Shown here piece by piece: positions 1 to 13,983 of a stretch of 64,000 nucleotides of DNA; within the stretch, counting starts at the first letter, position 1, and each line of letters begins with the position of its first letter. The notes beneath the pieces are model-generated. The model saw nothing but the letters and a program-made list of their open reading frames with translations. It was not told the DNA's origin and did not search any database. The position numbers were made by a program, and so were the translations under genes. Source of the stretch: Nymphaea colorata (Eukaryota > Streptophyta > Magnoliopsida > Nymphaeales > Nymphaeaceae); assembly GCF_008831285.2 (NCBI RefSeq), contig NC_045145.1, positions 6,200,802 through 6,264,801 of the forward strand, written 5' to 3'.

Positions 1-1485
1 CACTCATAGCTTGAGGGATACTAGAACTGCCTCCAAAAGTTCTAGCTGTTGGAAAGCTATTTTCAAGGCCTAGAGTGTGTTTAAGTAAAAGATCTGGTGG
101 ATAATGTGTTTAAGTAGAAGATCAGGTGGAAAATCAGTGCTGACAATTTGATAAAATTCTGGCTAGATCAGTGGCTTGGGGTACCATTGAGACATCTGAT
201 TACAGAGGAGCTGAGGTAGCACTGAACATAGGGGATTAAATTTCTGTTCGAGAGGCTACTCTTACCAAAGCAGAGGTAGTCTAACCCCTACCTACAATCT
301 TAGTTCTTGAGGCCTAGATCCCATATAGTGAAGAGCTTCAATGGGTAGGGCAAGACCAGCTAGTGTGGCAACATCAAGAGCTGGTCCTCATCTCCCGTAG
401 ATCTAATTGGTAGTTCATTAAGAAAAGGAAAGATCGTTCTAGATGGAGACAACAAATCTGGTTTGGCTGCGCTCCCCCAAGGGCTTGTTGGACCATGTTT
501 TTAAACTACAATGACAAACTTCTGGTGGAGGATAGGCTGCAACGCATGGGCGTTTTGCTAACTTATGCTACTTCCTGTGTAGCGGAGCTCGTGAATTTAT
601 TCCTTACATCTTCTTCTATTGTAGGATCTCTAGACACATTTGGACGAAGTTGCTTGGCCATATTGGGGTGATGTAGATTCCCATGTCTCGGTTTAGTGAT
701 GCTTTCAGGTCTTGGCTTAGCTGTGAGGTGGGCCGACAGTGCTGAAAAAGTGTTGAATTCTTGGTGCATTTGATTTCTCAGGAGTGACCAAAGACATTGC
801 AGCCTGACCATAAAGAAAGATACCACCCAATGAGTCTAGGACAGGTGTGTTGAACGATTCTAAACCCTTCTTATAAAGGGTAGGTCAAAGAAGCATTTGT
901 CTATTTGGATAAAAACAAGGATTTGGGGGGAGGATGGATGCAAGGACTGTCATCCCATTCCCCTAGTGGTGGTGGTTTCCTGGCAGCGAGACACAAAATT
1001 AGGCATGGCAGCTTCTATTATGGACCAGTATGACGAAATTAGTTGTGCCTTAGTCATCTTGTCATCGTTAGGGTTTGAAATGAAGAAGTCATGGACTCTC
1101 AATCATTATTTGAGAGAACGTAAAATTGCAGGTGGTAGAGTATCAACCAACAAGGCAGTGTGGAGGAAATAGATCAAGTGGCCATCTATCACCGTCCTTA
1201 TAATCTAAACAATTTTCATTATATCTTTCAACACTTAGATCATATCACGTTTAGCAGCAGAGCACCCAGTTGTGCCACTTGTGCTTTGTTTGTTTGTTTT
1301 TTTTTTTGGGAGGAGAATGCTGAGTATATGGAATGACACTATCTAGTTGAAGATTGGGACCCAATTGTATTGGCTAAGATTTGATCTCATCCAATCCCTA
1401 GGCTTTTAGATCTAAATTTTTGTTGTAATTAACCCCATTTTTGTTTAATAAAGGTTGAGGGTCGATCCCTCAGTAGTTTTTTGTT
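1..1485 (+). mobile_element. LINE (L1-like) 3' fragment, decayed
   Basis: Degenerate 3' part of a plant non-LTR retrotransposon, cut by the left window edge. Around 540-680 two alternating frames read as the zinc-binding segment found near the C-terminus of plant LINE reverse transcriptases (zf-RVT), with a recognisable CRISRHIWTKLLGHIG stretch. The frame breaks several times, so no intact protein remains. The 3' end near 1,450-1,485 has a TTTAATAAAGG followed by a short repeat, similar to the 3' end of the oppositely oriented LINE at about 2,190. An open frame of 91 codons at 897-1172 lies inside and is probably LINE tail. Identification rests on the motif and 3' end only. Confidence 0.5.
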
Positions 1486-1932
1486 GGAAAATGATTCACG
1501 CAACCCAGTTAACCCATATATTGTTTCAAATCGATTCTTTATGTCTTTTCAAATTGTTTCTCTTTACCTTGCTTCAACATATTGCTTCACCTCACTTTAC
1601 ATGTGAGAGAGCTCGAAGGGAGCCAAGCAAGGATATTGCTGCCTCACATTATTCATGCTAGAAAGACCAAGAATTAAGGTTGGACCAATGAAAGCCAAAT
1701 CTACCAAAATCTAGTGTAGGCCTAAACTTTATGGGAGCATTGGGTAGGAGGAGTAGTACGCGGTGAGAGACACCATCCACATCGCCACAACTAGAAAAAA
1801 AAAAGCAAAACAAAGGAGAACGTTGAAATCACACAATTTCTGTCTCCAATAAGATAAGCAGTTGTTGTCTGGCGAGACATCAATGAGAAAGCAGCACAAT
1901 GGTTTAATTCCCATTCAGTTGGGAGAGCCGAT

Positions 1933-1984
1933 GTGTGTGTGCGTGTGTGTGTGTGTGAGAGAGAGAGAGATGTGTGTGTGTGTG
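1933..1984. repeat. Compound microsatellite (TG)n(AG)n(TG)n
   Basis: Alternating TG, GA and TG dinucleotide runs between the two LINE fragments. Pure simple sequence; open frames across it are artefacts. Confidence 0.85.
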
Positions 1985-2189
1985 TGACTTGGCTAAGAAG
2001 ATGACCATTGCCAACCACCTGACGACAAGCTTTAGAGAAACCTTTGCTAATAAAAAATGTGTGTGTTTTTTTTTAATATTTTCAGAAATGAATAAATGTG
2101 TGCTCAATTATGTGTCACTTAATGCTTTTTGTTGTCTCTAATGACTATTACACTTATTTGTGCTACTTTCTGATGAAAAGAATCATCAG

Positions 2190-5100
2190 GAGGGAGGTAC
2201 CCGACCTTTATTAAAACAAGATGCATGCCAGAGAGAGAATTTCAATAGCCTAATAGGCACACTATATGGTAACAATCAGGAATAGCTAGTTATTAAACCA
2301 CTGTAACTCAAGCAAAAACCTATGATAGACATCAATATGAACCACCTACAGAGGCTACAACAAATATACCAGCTAATCCACCCTTTCCTTCATCATCACA
2401 GGACCAACCTTGCAGCTAATCCTATCATTTGATAGCACAATGCGACCATAAGCTATTTCATTATCTCTCCGTTTTGTCTGCCATTCTCTCCTACCTTCCA
2501 ACATCCAATGCACTTTTCTTTTTCATCCTTTGTTCTTTGATAGCACTTCTAACCTTGAAACATCTGTACCATTGACTAATACATCTCATGCCAAAAGATC
2601 CATTTCAGCTGAATCATTGCTAGGATCCAAACTATCACTAGAGATAAAGTACTCCAACCCATTGGAGTGCCCCATAACTACCAGTTGTTTTCTTTCCTCT
2701 ATGATGAATATAATATATTTAACCACCATACTATGTAGATAGCTTCCTAATTGCTACAAACAATTCTAATCTTGGACCAAATTTTTAATAACAAATTCCA
2801 TTGATCATTCTTCATAGCTACCTAGAAACATATGATGTAGTCCCTCCAAATCATTTCCTTCATATTCTCTGCCAAAGTAGACTCTATAGACCATGAAAGA
2901 TCATGTTTCTCGTTCACCACAACTTCTCCACAACCATATAAAACAAATTTCTAGTATCTATTAACCCAACTTACTTCCAGGTTCAGTTTATGCTAAAACG
3001 TTAGTTCTTCTTTAGCATACTGCCAAGGAATTATGTGCTCGTGAAGTTTCTTCACAATAAACTTTCACACCCCATAACATGCTCATTGCTTTCCTCCTCA
3101 TTTTTATAAAACACACATATATTTGTTAGACTCATACACATTCCTTCAACCTAGCTTGAGTTAAAACCTTATGCTCACTAGCAATGAAAGTGAACCATGA
3201 GGCTCTTGAAGGAACCCAACTTTTCCAAATCTCACTTCTCCAAGCTTCTTTCACTCATTTAGGTCTAATTTGCTCTCATATAGTGTGCTTTGAATTCTTC
3301 ATTTCCATCATCCTCCCAAACTAAAAGGTCTTTTTTTAAACTACATATGATGAATAGGATGCAATTCCTCATGCTGAAAGTGCAAGCTTGATCTACACCT
3401 CTATTTAGCTGAGCCAAGACTTAATGATAGATCAACGTAGATAATAGCATACTCTTCTCTCCTTGATAAGCACCTTCTAGTGCCACTTGTCTAACCAGAA
3501 TTTGATACCCATTTCATCCGAAACTTTCCATTTTATCAAATAATGCACATGCTACCTGCCTATCCCCAGGCTGACCTAGGCCATGACCCACTTGCCACAA
3601 GCTTCAATTACAAGTCAAATATCTGCCTTGAATCCACCTCCAAACTATCCCATTAGAGTTAACAACTTTGCACATCATGCTAGCTAGTAGAGAAGTCATC
3701 CGATCTTTCAAAGGTTAAAGCACTCTTCTCTTCTCCTTCGGTCTACACAAAATCTTTTAGTACACCAATAGCTTTCTTTTTGCCATTAATCTACTCAGCC
3801 CATAAGAAGGAATTCATACATTTTACCATTTAAATAATTGTTTCTTTTGGCAATTTGAACACTTGCATCTAGCAATTAGCTAGAATAGCTAAGTTGTGTT
3901 TAATTAAACGCAATCTTCCCCTCTACGACAGAAAATTAGTCTTCGATAGAGTGTGCTTTTTTTCAAACTTGACAACCAATTCTCTATGATCTATCCCTTT
4001 AACAACTCTCTCCAATAGTGGAACACCCAAATATCTAAAAGGGAGTCTACTCACATGCTAGTTTAGCACTTTTGCTAGATGCCCACACTTTTCACTAGAA
4101 GTTTGAAAGCTAAAAATCGTAGACTTTGTGAGATTTACCTTCAATCCTGTCTTGTATTTTAAATCTTTCCACAAGCTCTAAATATTGCTAATCAAACAAA
4201 GAGAAACCTGATGAACAAGAACACATTATCAACAAAAATCAACAAGAAAATATCTTCTTTTAGAAAAGGCATGTGGGGAATGATGATTTGGCCTCTAGAC
4301 ACACTCTCCCTTATGCTTCACAAAGCACTTGTATGACAACTATAAAAAGATGATTGTATGACAACTATAAAAAGGTAAAGGAACATAAGATTCCCTTGTC
4401 TCAAACCTCACCTTAAAAAAAAAAAAATCTCCCTTCCACCCCATACACAAGAATAAAAAATGTAGAGGTAACACACATCATGATCAGATCTATCCATTTA
4501 TCAGCAAAACCCATCTCTTTTAAAGAGTTACGTAAAAAAGCCCATAAAACTCTACGTAGACTTTAGCAAAAACCATTTTCATAACAGCCCTTGGGCCATG
4601 GAAATTTCATTATGAATAGGCTTATTAATTCCAATTAGGTCTATTCTTGGATCATCACTTTCGAGATAATTTTTTAGATATTATTTCAAGGAGCAATAGG
4701 TCTATAGCATTCCACTTTCGAGGTACAACAAATTTAGCAATCAATATCAAATTCATATGATTCATTTTCTACATCATCTCCCATCATTTCCCACATGATC
4801 TTAAAGAAGAAATTAGGAAAACTATCTAGCCCCGTGACACTTTCCTTATCCAGACCATTAACTGCCAAGCATATCTCTTCCTTAAACACATGCATCAACT
4901 ACTCTTTATTTTTCTTGATCAAGTACTTTCTTAGCTTCCAGTCTACCATCAAACATGCTCCCATATGTTTTATCGTCATTTAAGGAACTCTCAAAATAAG
5001 ACAACACTGCCTCCAATATCTGCTTTTGCTCCTAATAGTAGCAACCATTTACACTCATTAGCCACAATTTGGAAAAAAGAAAGAATCTTTTGTCACCTTT

Positions 5101-7250
5101 ATCCATTGCACATTGGCTTTATTATACCATTCAACCTCTTGCAGCTTAAGAAAATCCTCCAAAGCATCAATTACTCATGGTTATAGCAGCATCTATTGAC
5201 AAACACCAATTAAGCTTACAAAATATTGTATAAATTCTTTTTCTTCTATTCGACTAAGTAAAAGGAGAACCTGAATGAGAACTTTCCTACAAATGGCATC
5301 TTTCAATGAAACTATCAAAAGATCTACATGAATTAATATAAGAAGACAGGCAAGTCTTATCTTTTTGGGAGACACATGGCATTAAAATCTCATAATCAAC
5401 TAAAAAACTTGCTTCCTTAGCAAATATGTCTTCTAATTCTAACAAATAGCACATTCTGATTTTTCTTTGAGTAGAGAGATAGACACCAGTTGTTGTGAAG
5501 GAAACACTGAACTTTTCTCCCTGAGCCTACCAATTAAACACCATTGCAACTTCACCCAACCCTCCACCCTGACTTTATAGGGATCCTAGAAACATACCAC
5601 TCTACGCACTCCTTTAGCTAAAACATAATTAGATTCCACTTCTATTGCTCCGACTAGTTTGGCTAAACCAAGCAAGGGAAATACCATGGTGTCTAGACGA
5701 AAACTAATGACGTGCTTCTCCTCTTTAATCAGACAAGTAACAACCGATATGAGCAGCGGCTCGTGGCATCCCTCTAATGTTCCAGCTTAAGAACTTCATC
5801 TGAAAAGGTCTACTAAGGTCCCTAATTGGCCCTTAGCTATCTTCATCACCATAGTCATTTGAGGATCGTTTTCTTTATTACTAGACGATCCACTATTTGC
5901 TTTGTGCTAGCTCTTCCTTTTCTTTTTGCTGATTAGGTTCAACCCTTCTTTTCACCACTCAGCATATTGGCGGTTAAGAGGCGCAACCCTATTTCCCCTC
6001 CCCAGCAGTCCTTCATCACCCTTGCCTTTACGCCTCCTACTCACAATCCCACCATTGTCCCCATTACACACTCCTTTTCCTTTTCCTTTCATTCCATCCA
6101 ACCTTTTGGTAGCAAATGTAAACCTAGGAAGAAACTTTGGCCCACACATGAGGCATTCACACCATTTACCAGCAAGCGAATTATGAGGAATGTAAACAAG
6201 ACCCCCCATACTACCTGCAAAGTCTCCTTGCCCTTATCCACGGACCTTTGGCCAGCATCCTTCTCCATGCCCCTTTGACCCTTATCGCTTTGCATCTCAT
6301 TAAGATGATCCTTCCCCATACTGCTACCTGCATCTTTTCCCTTTTGTATGCAGCCTTTAGTATTTCTAGTCACTCCTGAAGCCTCATTTCTAATCTCCCC
6401 TGTTATAGCCTCCATTAGGTTTCAAAACAATGGTTGCCTCGTTTCAAGGATTAACTGCTAGCTCCACCCCTAACGAGGAATCTCTTCTGAAAAAAAAAAA
6501 AAAAAGGAGAACAAATTGAATCCATGTGGGTAACCAACCCACAGCCTCGGCAGTACATAATCTTAGATTCATACTTCACAGTAATTTCCATTGTCTTTGC
6601 TCCTCCAACCTGCAGCTTGACCTTTGGCACCGGAATAAATCCTATCGGGACCTTGACCACTATTCATGCAACACCCGTTCTTCCCCAACTTCGGGTGTAG
6701 GCATTTCCTTCCACTTCCATAGCTCCTATGACACCCTTGAAAATATAGCCATTCTACATCATGACAGGTAGGTTTGGAAGGTGAATGCAAATCTTCACCA
6801 TTTCATCCCCAACTATCTGCATCTCTAAGCCTGACACCCAACGACTTGCTATTAAAATCCTATACCCCACTTTACATTCCCACCTCTGCAACACAACTTG
6901 CAGTTCATTTTCAAAATCAGCTCTTGTAGAAAATCAGCCATTACCTATGATAGAAAACCTCACATTCACCGTTCCACTCTGAAGCTTCTTCAATGATTCA
7001 CAAATGAATCTAAACTCCGACCCCTGGCATGCCTGGCCGCCAACGGAATCCTTTTCTCCTCCACCTTGTCGGGATTTTCCACATCTACCCACAGCCAGCC
7101 CATCCTTTCCTTTGCATGTTTCTGATGCATTGGTTCCTCTTGCCTCTCTCCTGGAGGATCTTGCAGATCATCATCGCCATTCAACCCCTAAGAACTCCCA
7201 AACTCAAGCCCTAACCTATAACCCTCTGCCGATCTGCACCTGACAACTTC
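2190..7250 (-). mobile_element. L1-type LINE, nearly full length but inactive
   Basis: Read on the minus strand, this 5-kb block carries the order expected of a plant L1-type LINE. ORF1 (about 7,200-5,950) has a CX2CX3-4HX4C-like zinc knuckle (CRGCGLVTHMDSIC near 6,540). The endonuclease begins near 5,800 with MKFLSWNIRG. Reverse transcriptase follows with a YLGVPLLER motif near 4,030, then a zf-RVT/tail region down to about 2,300. The 3' terminus is near 2,190 with TTTTAATAAAGG. Stops and frameshifts interrupt every domain, so it is a fossil. It lies head-to-head downstream of the HAD hydrolase gene and has no evident role in it. Domain order is seen; exact ends are estimates. Confidence 0.75.
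5950..7200 (-). pseudogene. LINE ORF1 (nucleic-acid-binding, zinc knuckle) remnant
   Basis: Open pieces at 6990-7184, 6451-6660 and 6089-6415 on the minus strand are broken parts of one LINE ORF1. The middle piece ends a DUF4283-like region with the phrase VKYESKIMYCRGCGLVTHMDSIC, which is the usual knuckle position in plant LINE ORF1. ORF1 proteins coat the LINE RNA. Frameshifts and a poly-A tract at 6,491-6,505 separate the pieces, so no functional protein is predicted. Confidence 0.55.
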
Positions 7251-7259
7251 CTTCGTAAA

Positions 7260-8390
7260 TTACTTTGTTAATCAAGCGGTTAAACAAGCAGCTCTTTCTA
7301 TTTTTTTCTTGACAAAAGGGACGAGGAGGTTAGACAAATCTCGATTCTCTCTCTTCTTCCAACGTAGATTATGAATTTTAAACCTCCAAGACACCACCTA
7401 CTCAAGTACATTGATGAGACCACCCCCGCGCCCGTTCTGCTACAATGTCATCAAACTTTCACGTATAACCAACGTAAGACCAATTGTCCACCAAACCTTG
7501 ATGTCCTGCATCCTACTATTCTTTCCTTTTCTTTTTTGATGCATGGGTGACGGGCCAACCGGCCCAACCCCATAACTAAGAAGAACGGAACCTGATAGAT
7601 ACATCTTTCTTTACTACTCTATCAGAGTGTTTTGATGGCTTTGTGCAATCATGTCACTCCACGAGAAAAGGCCCTACAAAGTATGCTTTGTTTCAATAGT
7701 TGAGGGCACCAGGACCAGGAGCATCCGATTATCCCACTTCTCAAGATTTGCGCCTCCAGACTTCAATGGGCTACCGGTGTGGATATCACACATCAACATT
7801 GGCGTTGAAAAAAAAACCAACTTAAGTATGGTATTAAATGGTATATTAAATCATGTTCCTTCAAAGAGTAAACAAACCAATCAAACTTGATTGGGCTTAG
7901 CTCGTTTAACTCCTAGACAATTCGTGGATGGCTTATGGTTTGGGTGGATATGCGTTAGGAACCGAACTTGAGCTGTCTTTTGTTCTAGTCTAAAATTTCA
8001 TTTCCATATTTACAGTTTCTTCTTTTTTACACCATGATGCAATATATCATTTATATAATATAACCAGCCGAACTGAGACTAACAACATTAATCTAAATAA
8101 TAGTAAGCTAGACCACAGGTGAGTTCAACAACCGCCTAGCCTATGAACGAGTTGTTGCCTGGTTCATGGTTGAGATGTTTGGCAGAGAGACAATTTACAC
8201 TGGAAACTTGAACATACAACTTTTTCCTGCCACAACATTGTAGAGTTGTCGTAATAGCTAGCTTTTTGAGGTCCCAGGGTTCAAGACTGTATTATCAGTA
8301 GAAATAGAAAATAAAATTCTTTTCATTTTCCCAGAGATGAAATATGGCATTCGCTATTACATTATAAAAGTTCCAAAAATATCAGCGTAA
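7260..8390. other. Intergenic spacer, no gene recognised
   Basis: Lies between the LINE 5' end and the 3' end of the HAD hydrolase gene. Open frames of up to 79 codons (7651-7890 +) show no recognisable motif and no splice context. The right edge probably contains the 3' UTR of the minus-strand hydrolase gene. Confidence 0.5.
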
Positions 8391-8400
8391 AGGAAGCATT

Positions 8401-10416
8401 TCATATTGCATTGGCAGGTTCATGCAAAACCTCTTCTTCGCCAGTAAGAAATGTCTGAACAGCCACAAGATCAGGAAGTACAAGAGCGCCAGACTCCCTC
8501 CATTTTTCTGCATCAGGTGTCTTGAACCTGTCCAACAGAATGGCGTGCATGCCCATAGACTTTGCAGGCATGTAGTCTTTCCGCATGCTGTCACCTATGT
8601 GCAAGGTGTTCTCTGGAGTAATGTTTCCAGCCTTCTCCAGGGCCATCTCATAGATCTGGGGATTGGGCTTTTCTATGCCTTCAATGCCAGAAAATACACC
8701 AAAATCCCACTCCGATCCCTACTTCATCACAAGCCCACGACAACATAAAACTCAAACACAAAATCCGTGAAACAATACAAATGTATAGGAGACAGTTATT
8801 ACCTTATTCAAACCCAATGCAGGAAGAATTACATCTTGATAACGGTATTCTGCATTGCTCACAATGCCGACTATGAGTCCCTTGGAGCGTGCCCAACGCA
8901 AGAATGGTTGTGAGTCTGGAAATATGGTGTATGGTGCAGCAGAACCAAATACAGAGTATATACGTTTGAACACCTTTTCAAAAGTTTCATCATCATAGTC
9001 ATAGCCCGACTGCAATGAGAACTTTCAAGTCAAAGAGTAAACCATGACAGCTGCAGCATGTAACATCTTTGTCATCATTAAACAAATGCCAAAAAATGTA
9101 AGCTCCAAAAAGGGAATCATGAACTACAGGTTGGTAGCTGTATAGTGATGGTACACCTCCATAAAAAAAGAACTTTTATTGGAAAAAGTGACAACAAACA
9201 GTAAAGAAGGTGGCTAAAAGCCAGTTTCAGCAATCTTCCCAAACTGCGATGGTATAATGTGATATAGGATGCATGAAACATGGTGACAAGCAAAAGGTTA
9301 TTTCTTCATTTCCAGCTGCTAATTCTACAGAAGTGGTGCAAGGAGATCGTAGGAGATAAGCCTCCACAACAATTCCCATAGCAGTATTTAACCTGTGATC
9401 CAGCATGTTAGAGAAAAGAGTGAATGGGCCTGAGACACATTTTCATTAATTACATGATACCAAACCACATGGATGTTCAACATATTATTTGTCTAGCAAC
9501 AAGAAGACTCTCGACAGGAACCAGAGGAGAACATTTTTTTACCAAAGTTGGACCTAGAAAAGTATAAATTTGAATATTTTCAGTAGTTTTGACTGGACCA
9601 TAATAGACTACAGGATTTGAAACATGTAAGGGCCAAACATCCGAAGGTACTTCTCGGTTAGCACCCTCCCCAGACCAGAAAAAACAGTGAGAACAAGGAC
9701 CTCCAACTGAACAAATTTTTGAACTACATCCGAGTCAGCCATATTTCTAGGAGGCAACCCCTATTAGAAAAACAAAAGAACAGTAAGATGCTTCAATAAT
9801 AGAAAAGGGAAAGTATATAGTCAATCATTTGTTTGGGTGAAATGTGAGCAGGAAAATGGCATTCTCGCATAACAAGTCATCTGCAACTCGTTGGTTCTTT
9901 AACAGTTATAACCAGATGGATTATCTAATCGAAGGCATTATAGAATTAGTAGACAAAAGTAGACAGCCGAGATGAGATTCAGTTGATAAATGAAAAACAG
10001 AAATTCATACCCAGATATGGTAGATTTTGGATGGATGTATTTGGTTGTAACCACTGTGATTTGTGGTCACTTGATGGCTTAGTACCTGCTACTACAAGCA
10101 CTATTTGACTACTGTACATTTGACAGAAAGAAAGCATATAAGAAAAGAAAAGGCATACCCTGATAAAGGAGTCCTTCACGCATGATCTCCACCAATCGAT
10201 ATTAGGCATTTTTGCAGCATGACCGAAACATGGATACCTCTTTGCCATATCAGTGTATGCTGCTTTGAAGCCTTCATGCATACGTTTGTAATCGGGGCAA
10301 GGCAATCCAACAGATTTGGCTGCCATGCAATAGTAATCCCCTAGTTCTCCTTTATATGCTAACAGTGTGCCAGTAACATCAACAGTGATGCATCTCAACT
10401 TTGATATGAGCGACAT
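8401..10416 (-). CDS. HDHD3: HAD-superfamily hydrolase, HDHD3-like (3 coding exons)
   Basis: Spliced 260-aa protein: exons 10416-10159 (86 codons), 9009-8803 (69 codons) and 8718-8401 (105 codons plus stop). Both introns are GT-AG and phase 0. All four HAD motifs are visible: motif I with D13 and T15 in VDVTGTL, motif II S137 in VSNAE, motif III K172 in IEKPNP, motif IV D198 and D203 in HIGDSMRKD. The position normally held by the second catalytic Asp of motif I is Thr, as in plant HDHD3 relatives known to me, so phosphatase activity cannot be assumed. Length fits the family (about 250-260 aa). The start is the ATG of MSLISKLR, where family members begin; the 15 upstream in-frame codons lack an ATG. 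No transit peptide is evident. Substrate unknown; likely soluble. Confidence 0.92.
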
Positions 10417-12125
10417 CTGTGAATGGCGATAAAGTCTTGATGCAACTTTAAATGCCACCAAGCATATAAAAGGAGCAATGCTCTGACCTGCTCACTAGTT
10501 TGCTCAACAGCCCTTGCAGAATTCTGTATCAAATAAATAACAGGATTCTTACAATACCAGGCTATGAATGCTTCTGAAAAAGCTGAATTACATTTAAACA
10601 AATATACTGAAAGCCATGCAAGAAACTTAGCAGATAAATCAAAAGGCAAAAGAAAGCATGTTCCAGAAGGAAAACAAGTATATGAATGAATCATGAAATG
10701 GCTTAATAGAGAAAAAAAACCAATAGTGCAAGGCACGTTTCAGAAGCAAGGGAGAAGAATATTCCTGCCAAAATTAGAGTGCAAGGTTTCCTTGCCCCTC
10801 CCCTTAACCTCTGTTTTATTGCCTTCATCTCACGTCATGTTGCAGTTACTTGTCAAAATGCACAAATTTGTAGATAGCTGCAAAAAGCACCCGAAAGTTG
10901 AAACACATTCATTTAACTTTTTTTTTCTTTAGTGGTACTTGTATAGTTAGCTTGACAAGTCTATTATCTATTGCTATCCCATCTTCCAAACCTCACGTTT
11001 AACAGGACTTAGAATCGCTTTTGCACTTCATAGTCTGACAGCAGCACTACCAAAACCATGAAATAGCTGGGCATAAATGAGACCTGATCATTTGAGATCT
11101 GTGCAATAAAATTAAGAGTATTCAGCTCATGGCGGCTGAAAAAGAAAAGGATGACGAGTTATAATCCCGGATAGATTTAATTGTCGACAAAGAAATATAC
11201 CTACCTCCACGACCACTTATCCCTAGACTGAAACCAAATGTTTCAAGTAAATCCAATAAGCAAAGGTTCATGAGACAATTCAAGGACTGATCTAAACTTA
11301 GCAGGTGGGCTTATAAAGGGCAACAGCAAGTCCATTCCCCAGATCATGACCCACAGACGTTTCAACCGTTATAGGAAAAGCAAACAATTTGAAACGAATG
11401 GCCGTTCTTCGGAGCCAAAAAAAAAAATCAAGTCCAAAATGTAAAAACTCTATTCTCTGAAACCACACTCAGTTCTGAACCTGTTGTCCTCAACTCAAAG
11501 GCACCAAGGCAGAAGATGTCAAAATTACAGCCAGTTTTAAGCATCCCCTAGAAACAAGAGAAACGGGAAAGATGGTGTGATCCAGATGGCCAATGGGTGA
11601 ATCCAATGTGGATCATGTAACCATAACGGATCCTTCACATGCATACCCAGATTGGAAAAGACAACAGGTAAAAGATATTATTTCAGATGAAAAAGGCAAT
11701 CGCCTTTCCCCACCAGCCATAATGAAAACGCTACATCCATAACCGTCCTGCTGTCACTGCTGAATTTTAAAAGAAGATACCACAGAAGAAAATAGAAGCA
11801 AAATCAAGAAAGAAAAACAAACTGTAAGTTGGGACAATGCAGGGAAGGTAAACCCCATCTCCATTTTGCATCCACCAGACCTTGACCTGATGCAGATGCA
11901 CGAACGCATTCTGCCATTGGCCATAAGAGAGCAGGAAACACCATAATAAAGAGGAAGAAAATCATCAATCACAATCACAAAACGCATAGATCAGAAAGAT
12001 CACCAATACGAACATGTTTACCCACCAAGACGGAGGGTGAAGAGAAAGGTCATCGAGAAGGTTTACCTTTCGAGGTCCTCCTCTTAGTTTGCGATGACAA
12101 TCTCTGAGAGAAAACTAAGATTCGA
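10417..12125 (-). other. Probable 5' UTR exon and leader intron of the hydrolase gene
   Basis: Upstream of the hydrolase ATG, the bases just before the start codon are ATTCACAG, a good splice acceptor abutting the ATG. About 1.65 kb further, a donor AAAG|GTAAAC lies at 12067/12066 in a pyrimidine- and purine-rich stretch that could be the 5' UTR exon (about 12125-12067). This is inference from splice signals and the absence of an upstream in-frame ATG. No coding potential was found between them. Alternative leader exons within the interval are possible. Confidence 0.45.
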
Positions 12126-13400
12126 ACATGGGTGCTAAAAGGTGTATGGAGTAGAGAGAGAGACAGAGAGGGGTAGCACCTTGGTTTATGTGAGGCAGAG
12201 CAAAACTCTCTCAATGCGCTATTCCAGGCATCCAGCTGACATCAATACCATGGACGCACGAAAGCGGTATACGTGCGTACATATATATATATATTTCCTT
12301 TGTTTAAGGAAAGTCCTCCACATAATGGGGCTGAAGGCTGTGATCTCTTTACAATATCTTCGGCAACCGGTGATGATCGGTCTCAATTATTGATGCTCGC
12401 ACTCACCCTGGCAGATTGTGGAAAAACTAGGATGTTGCGTTCATTTTGTGGCGCGGTCTACTCTGTGTTTGCTTTCGCTATGGTAAGGGGAAATGAAAAC
12501 TTTTAAAGGAGGTGAAGTTTTTTCCGAGTGAAACTGCAACACTATGTATCATGGTTATTTTCTTCAGTTTTGTTTGTTGAATATTTCTCTAAATTTACGG
12601 AGAGTTTGAAAGTAGATGAAAGCCATCCCCGAAAGCGATAAAATAGGCAGGTTGAGGGCAACATGACAAGTTTGAAAAGTGGAAAATTTAAGGAATTTGC
12701 AGTGTTTCAAATTTAAACCTTTCCTTGAAGGGGAGGGTTTGGAATAAATCACCTAAGGTTTTGAAGACATGTCGGGTTTCAATGAATGTATTTGTTCTGT
12801 TTTGTTAGATAAAATGTTTATTACTGAGTGCAGGTTTGAGATTAGTTGTTTTTAGTATGAAGTTTCATGTTTACTTAGTTTTGATTGTGCCTGAAATTCT
12901 AGCCTAGAGGGTTTTCTCTATTTATTTTTTGCAGGTTGCGTGCCTAAAGAGTTCTCAATGATGCCTTTGGAAAGTGGGATGCATGAAGCAAGGCAAGCGA
13001 AAATGCATATTGAAGATTATATCACTATCTTCGGAGCAACTTATATTAGAATCTTTGGTTTTGTTTAGTATTTTATATTTTATATTTGGATTTATTTCGT
13101 ACATTGTTGATTTTGTCAAAGGAATAAAAGTAGCTTTTGTTTTATCCTTCTTAAACTTGTCGTTCCATGTGATGTTGACCTGTTCTCTCCATTTTTATGG
13201 AAATTGTTTGAATTTAGATTTAGTTTGCAGTTTCCATTGGATATTTATTGAAAATATTATTTCAAAATATTTGTATAAAAAAACCTCATCAGTTCCTTGT
13301 CTGACAACTGAGACGCAAGACACCGTTGAATATCTTTTTTTTTTTTTTTTGTTACATAGGGGCTGCAACTTTCATGGTAGACATAGAATTCATGGATAGT
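12126..13400. other. Upstream region of the hydrolase gene, no recognised gene
   Basis: Presumed promoter side of the minus-strand hydrolase gene, with GA-rich sequence at 12,155-12,170 and a short AT run at 12,281-12,294 that could serve as a core promoter element but is not diagnostic. A 38-codon open stretch after a pyrimidine-plus-CAG acceptor at 12,936 and a 141-codon frame at 12974-13399 are AT-rich and have no recognisable motif. Confidence 0.35.
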
Positions 13401-13906
13401 GAAATTCCTCCGCTATTGTCCATGGCTTAACTCTTTTTTTCAGTTGAGTCACGTGTGGGTGCACATCCCATTGCATTGCTCGTTTACCGACAAGGTCTTC
13501 TGGCTCTTCTCATCTTATTTCCCAACCACCATATAATCTGTACAGATGTAGAAGTAGTTGCAGGTCATGAATATGATGATCATGTAGCTGCAAACATGGA
13601 AAAATAACGGATCCTAAGCAACAAGTGCTAGGAACGAGAAGGTGGAATGAAATATATAATGTTACTTATTATCTCTATTTACAAATCTTGACACCTATCT
13701 ACAACAAGTTTTCCATAAACATCTCATGAAATGTGGAATGTTCGCTACAACAAATGTTAGATTTAGGATAGATCTATAGACTATAGGACTGGTTTCAAAT
13801 TCATTCCTAAATCTACTTAGCTTTTATAAAACCCCCATAGGTATGTCCCAACATCCCCTCTGTTATTTGCACTCGCCTTGACCCTTTCACCCCTCTTAGC
13901 CTTTCC

Positions 13907-13983
<77 letters not shown>

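Noticed and set aside
5952-6278. Plus-strand frames of 86-103 codons
   Set aside because: Antisense shadows of the minus-strand LINE ORF1.
9979-10461. 160-aa protein starting at a non-ATG codon
   Set aside because: Only 10416-10159 is coding; the rest is leader and intron read-through of the hydrolase gene.
12974-13399. 141-codon frame
   Set aside because: AT-rich, Phe/Leu/Ile-rich, no motif and no splice partner; probably chance.
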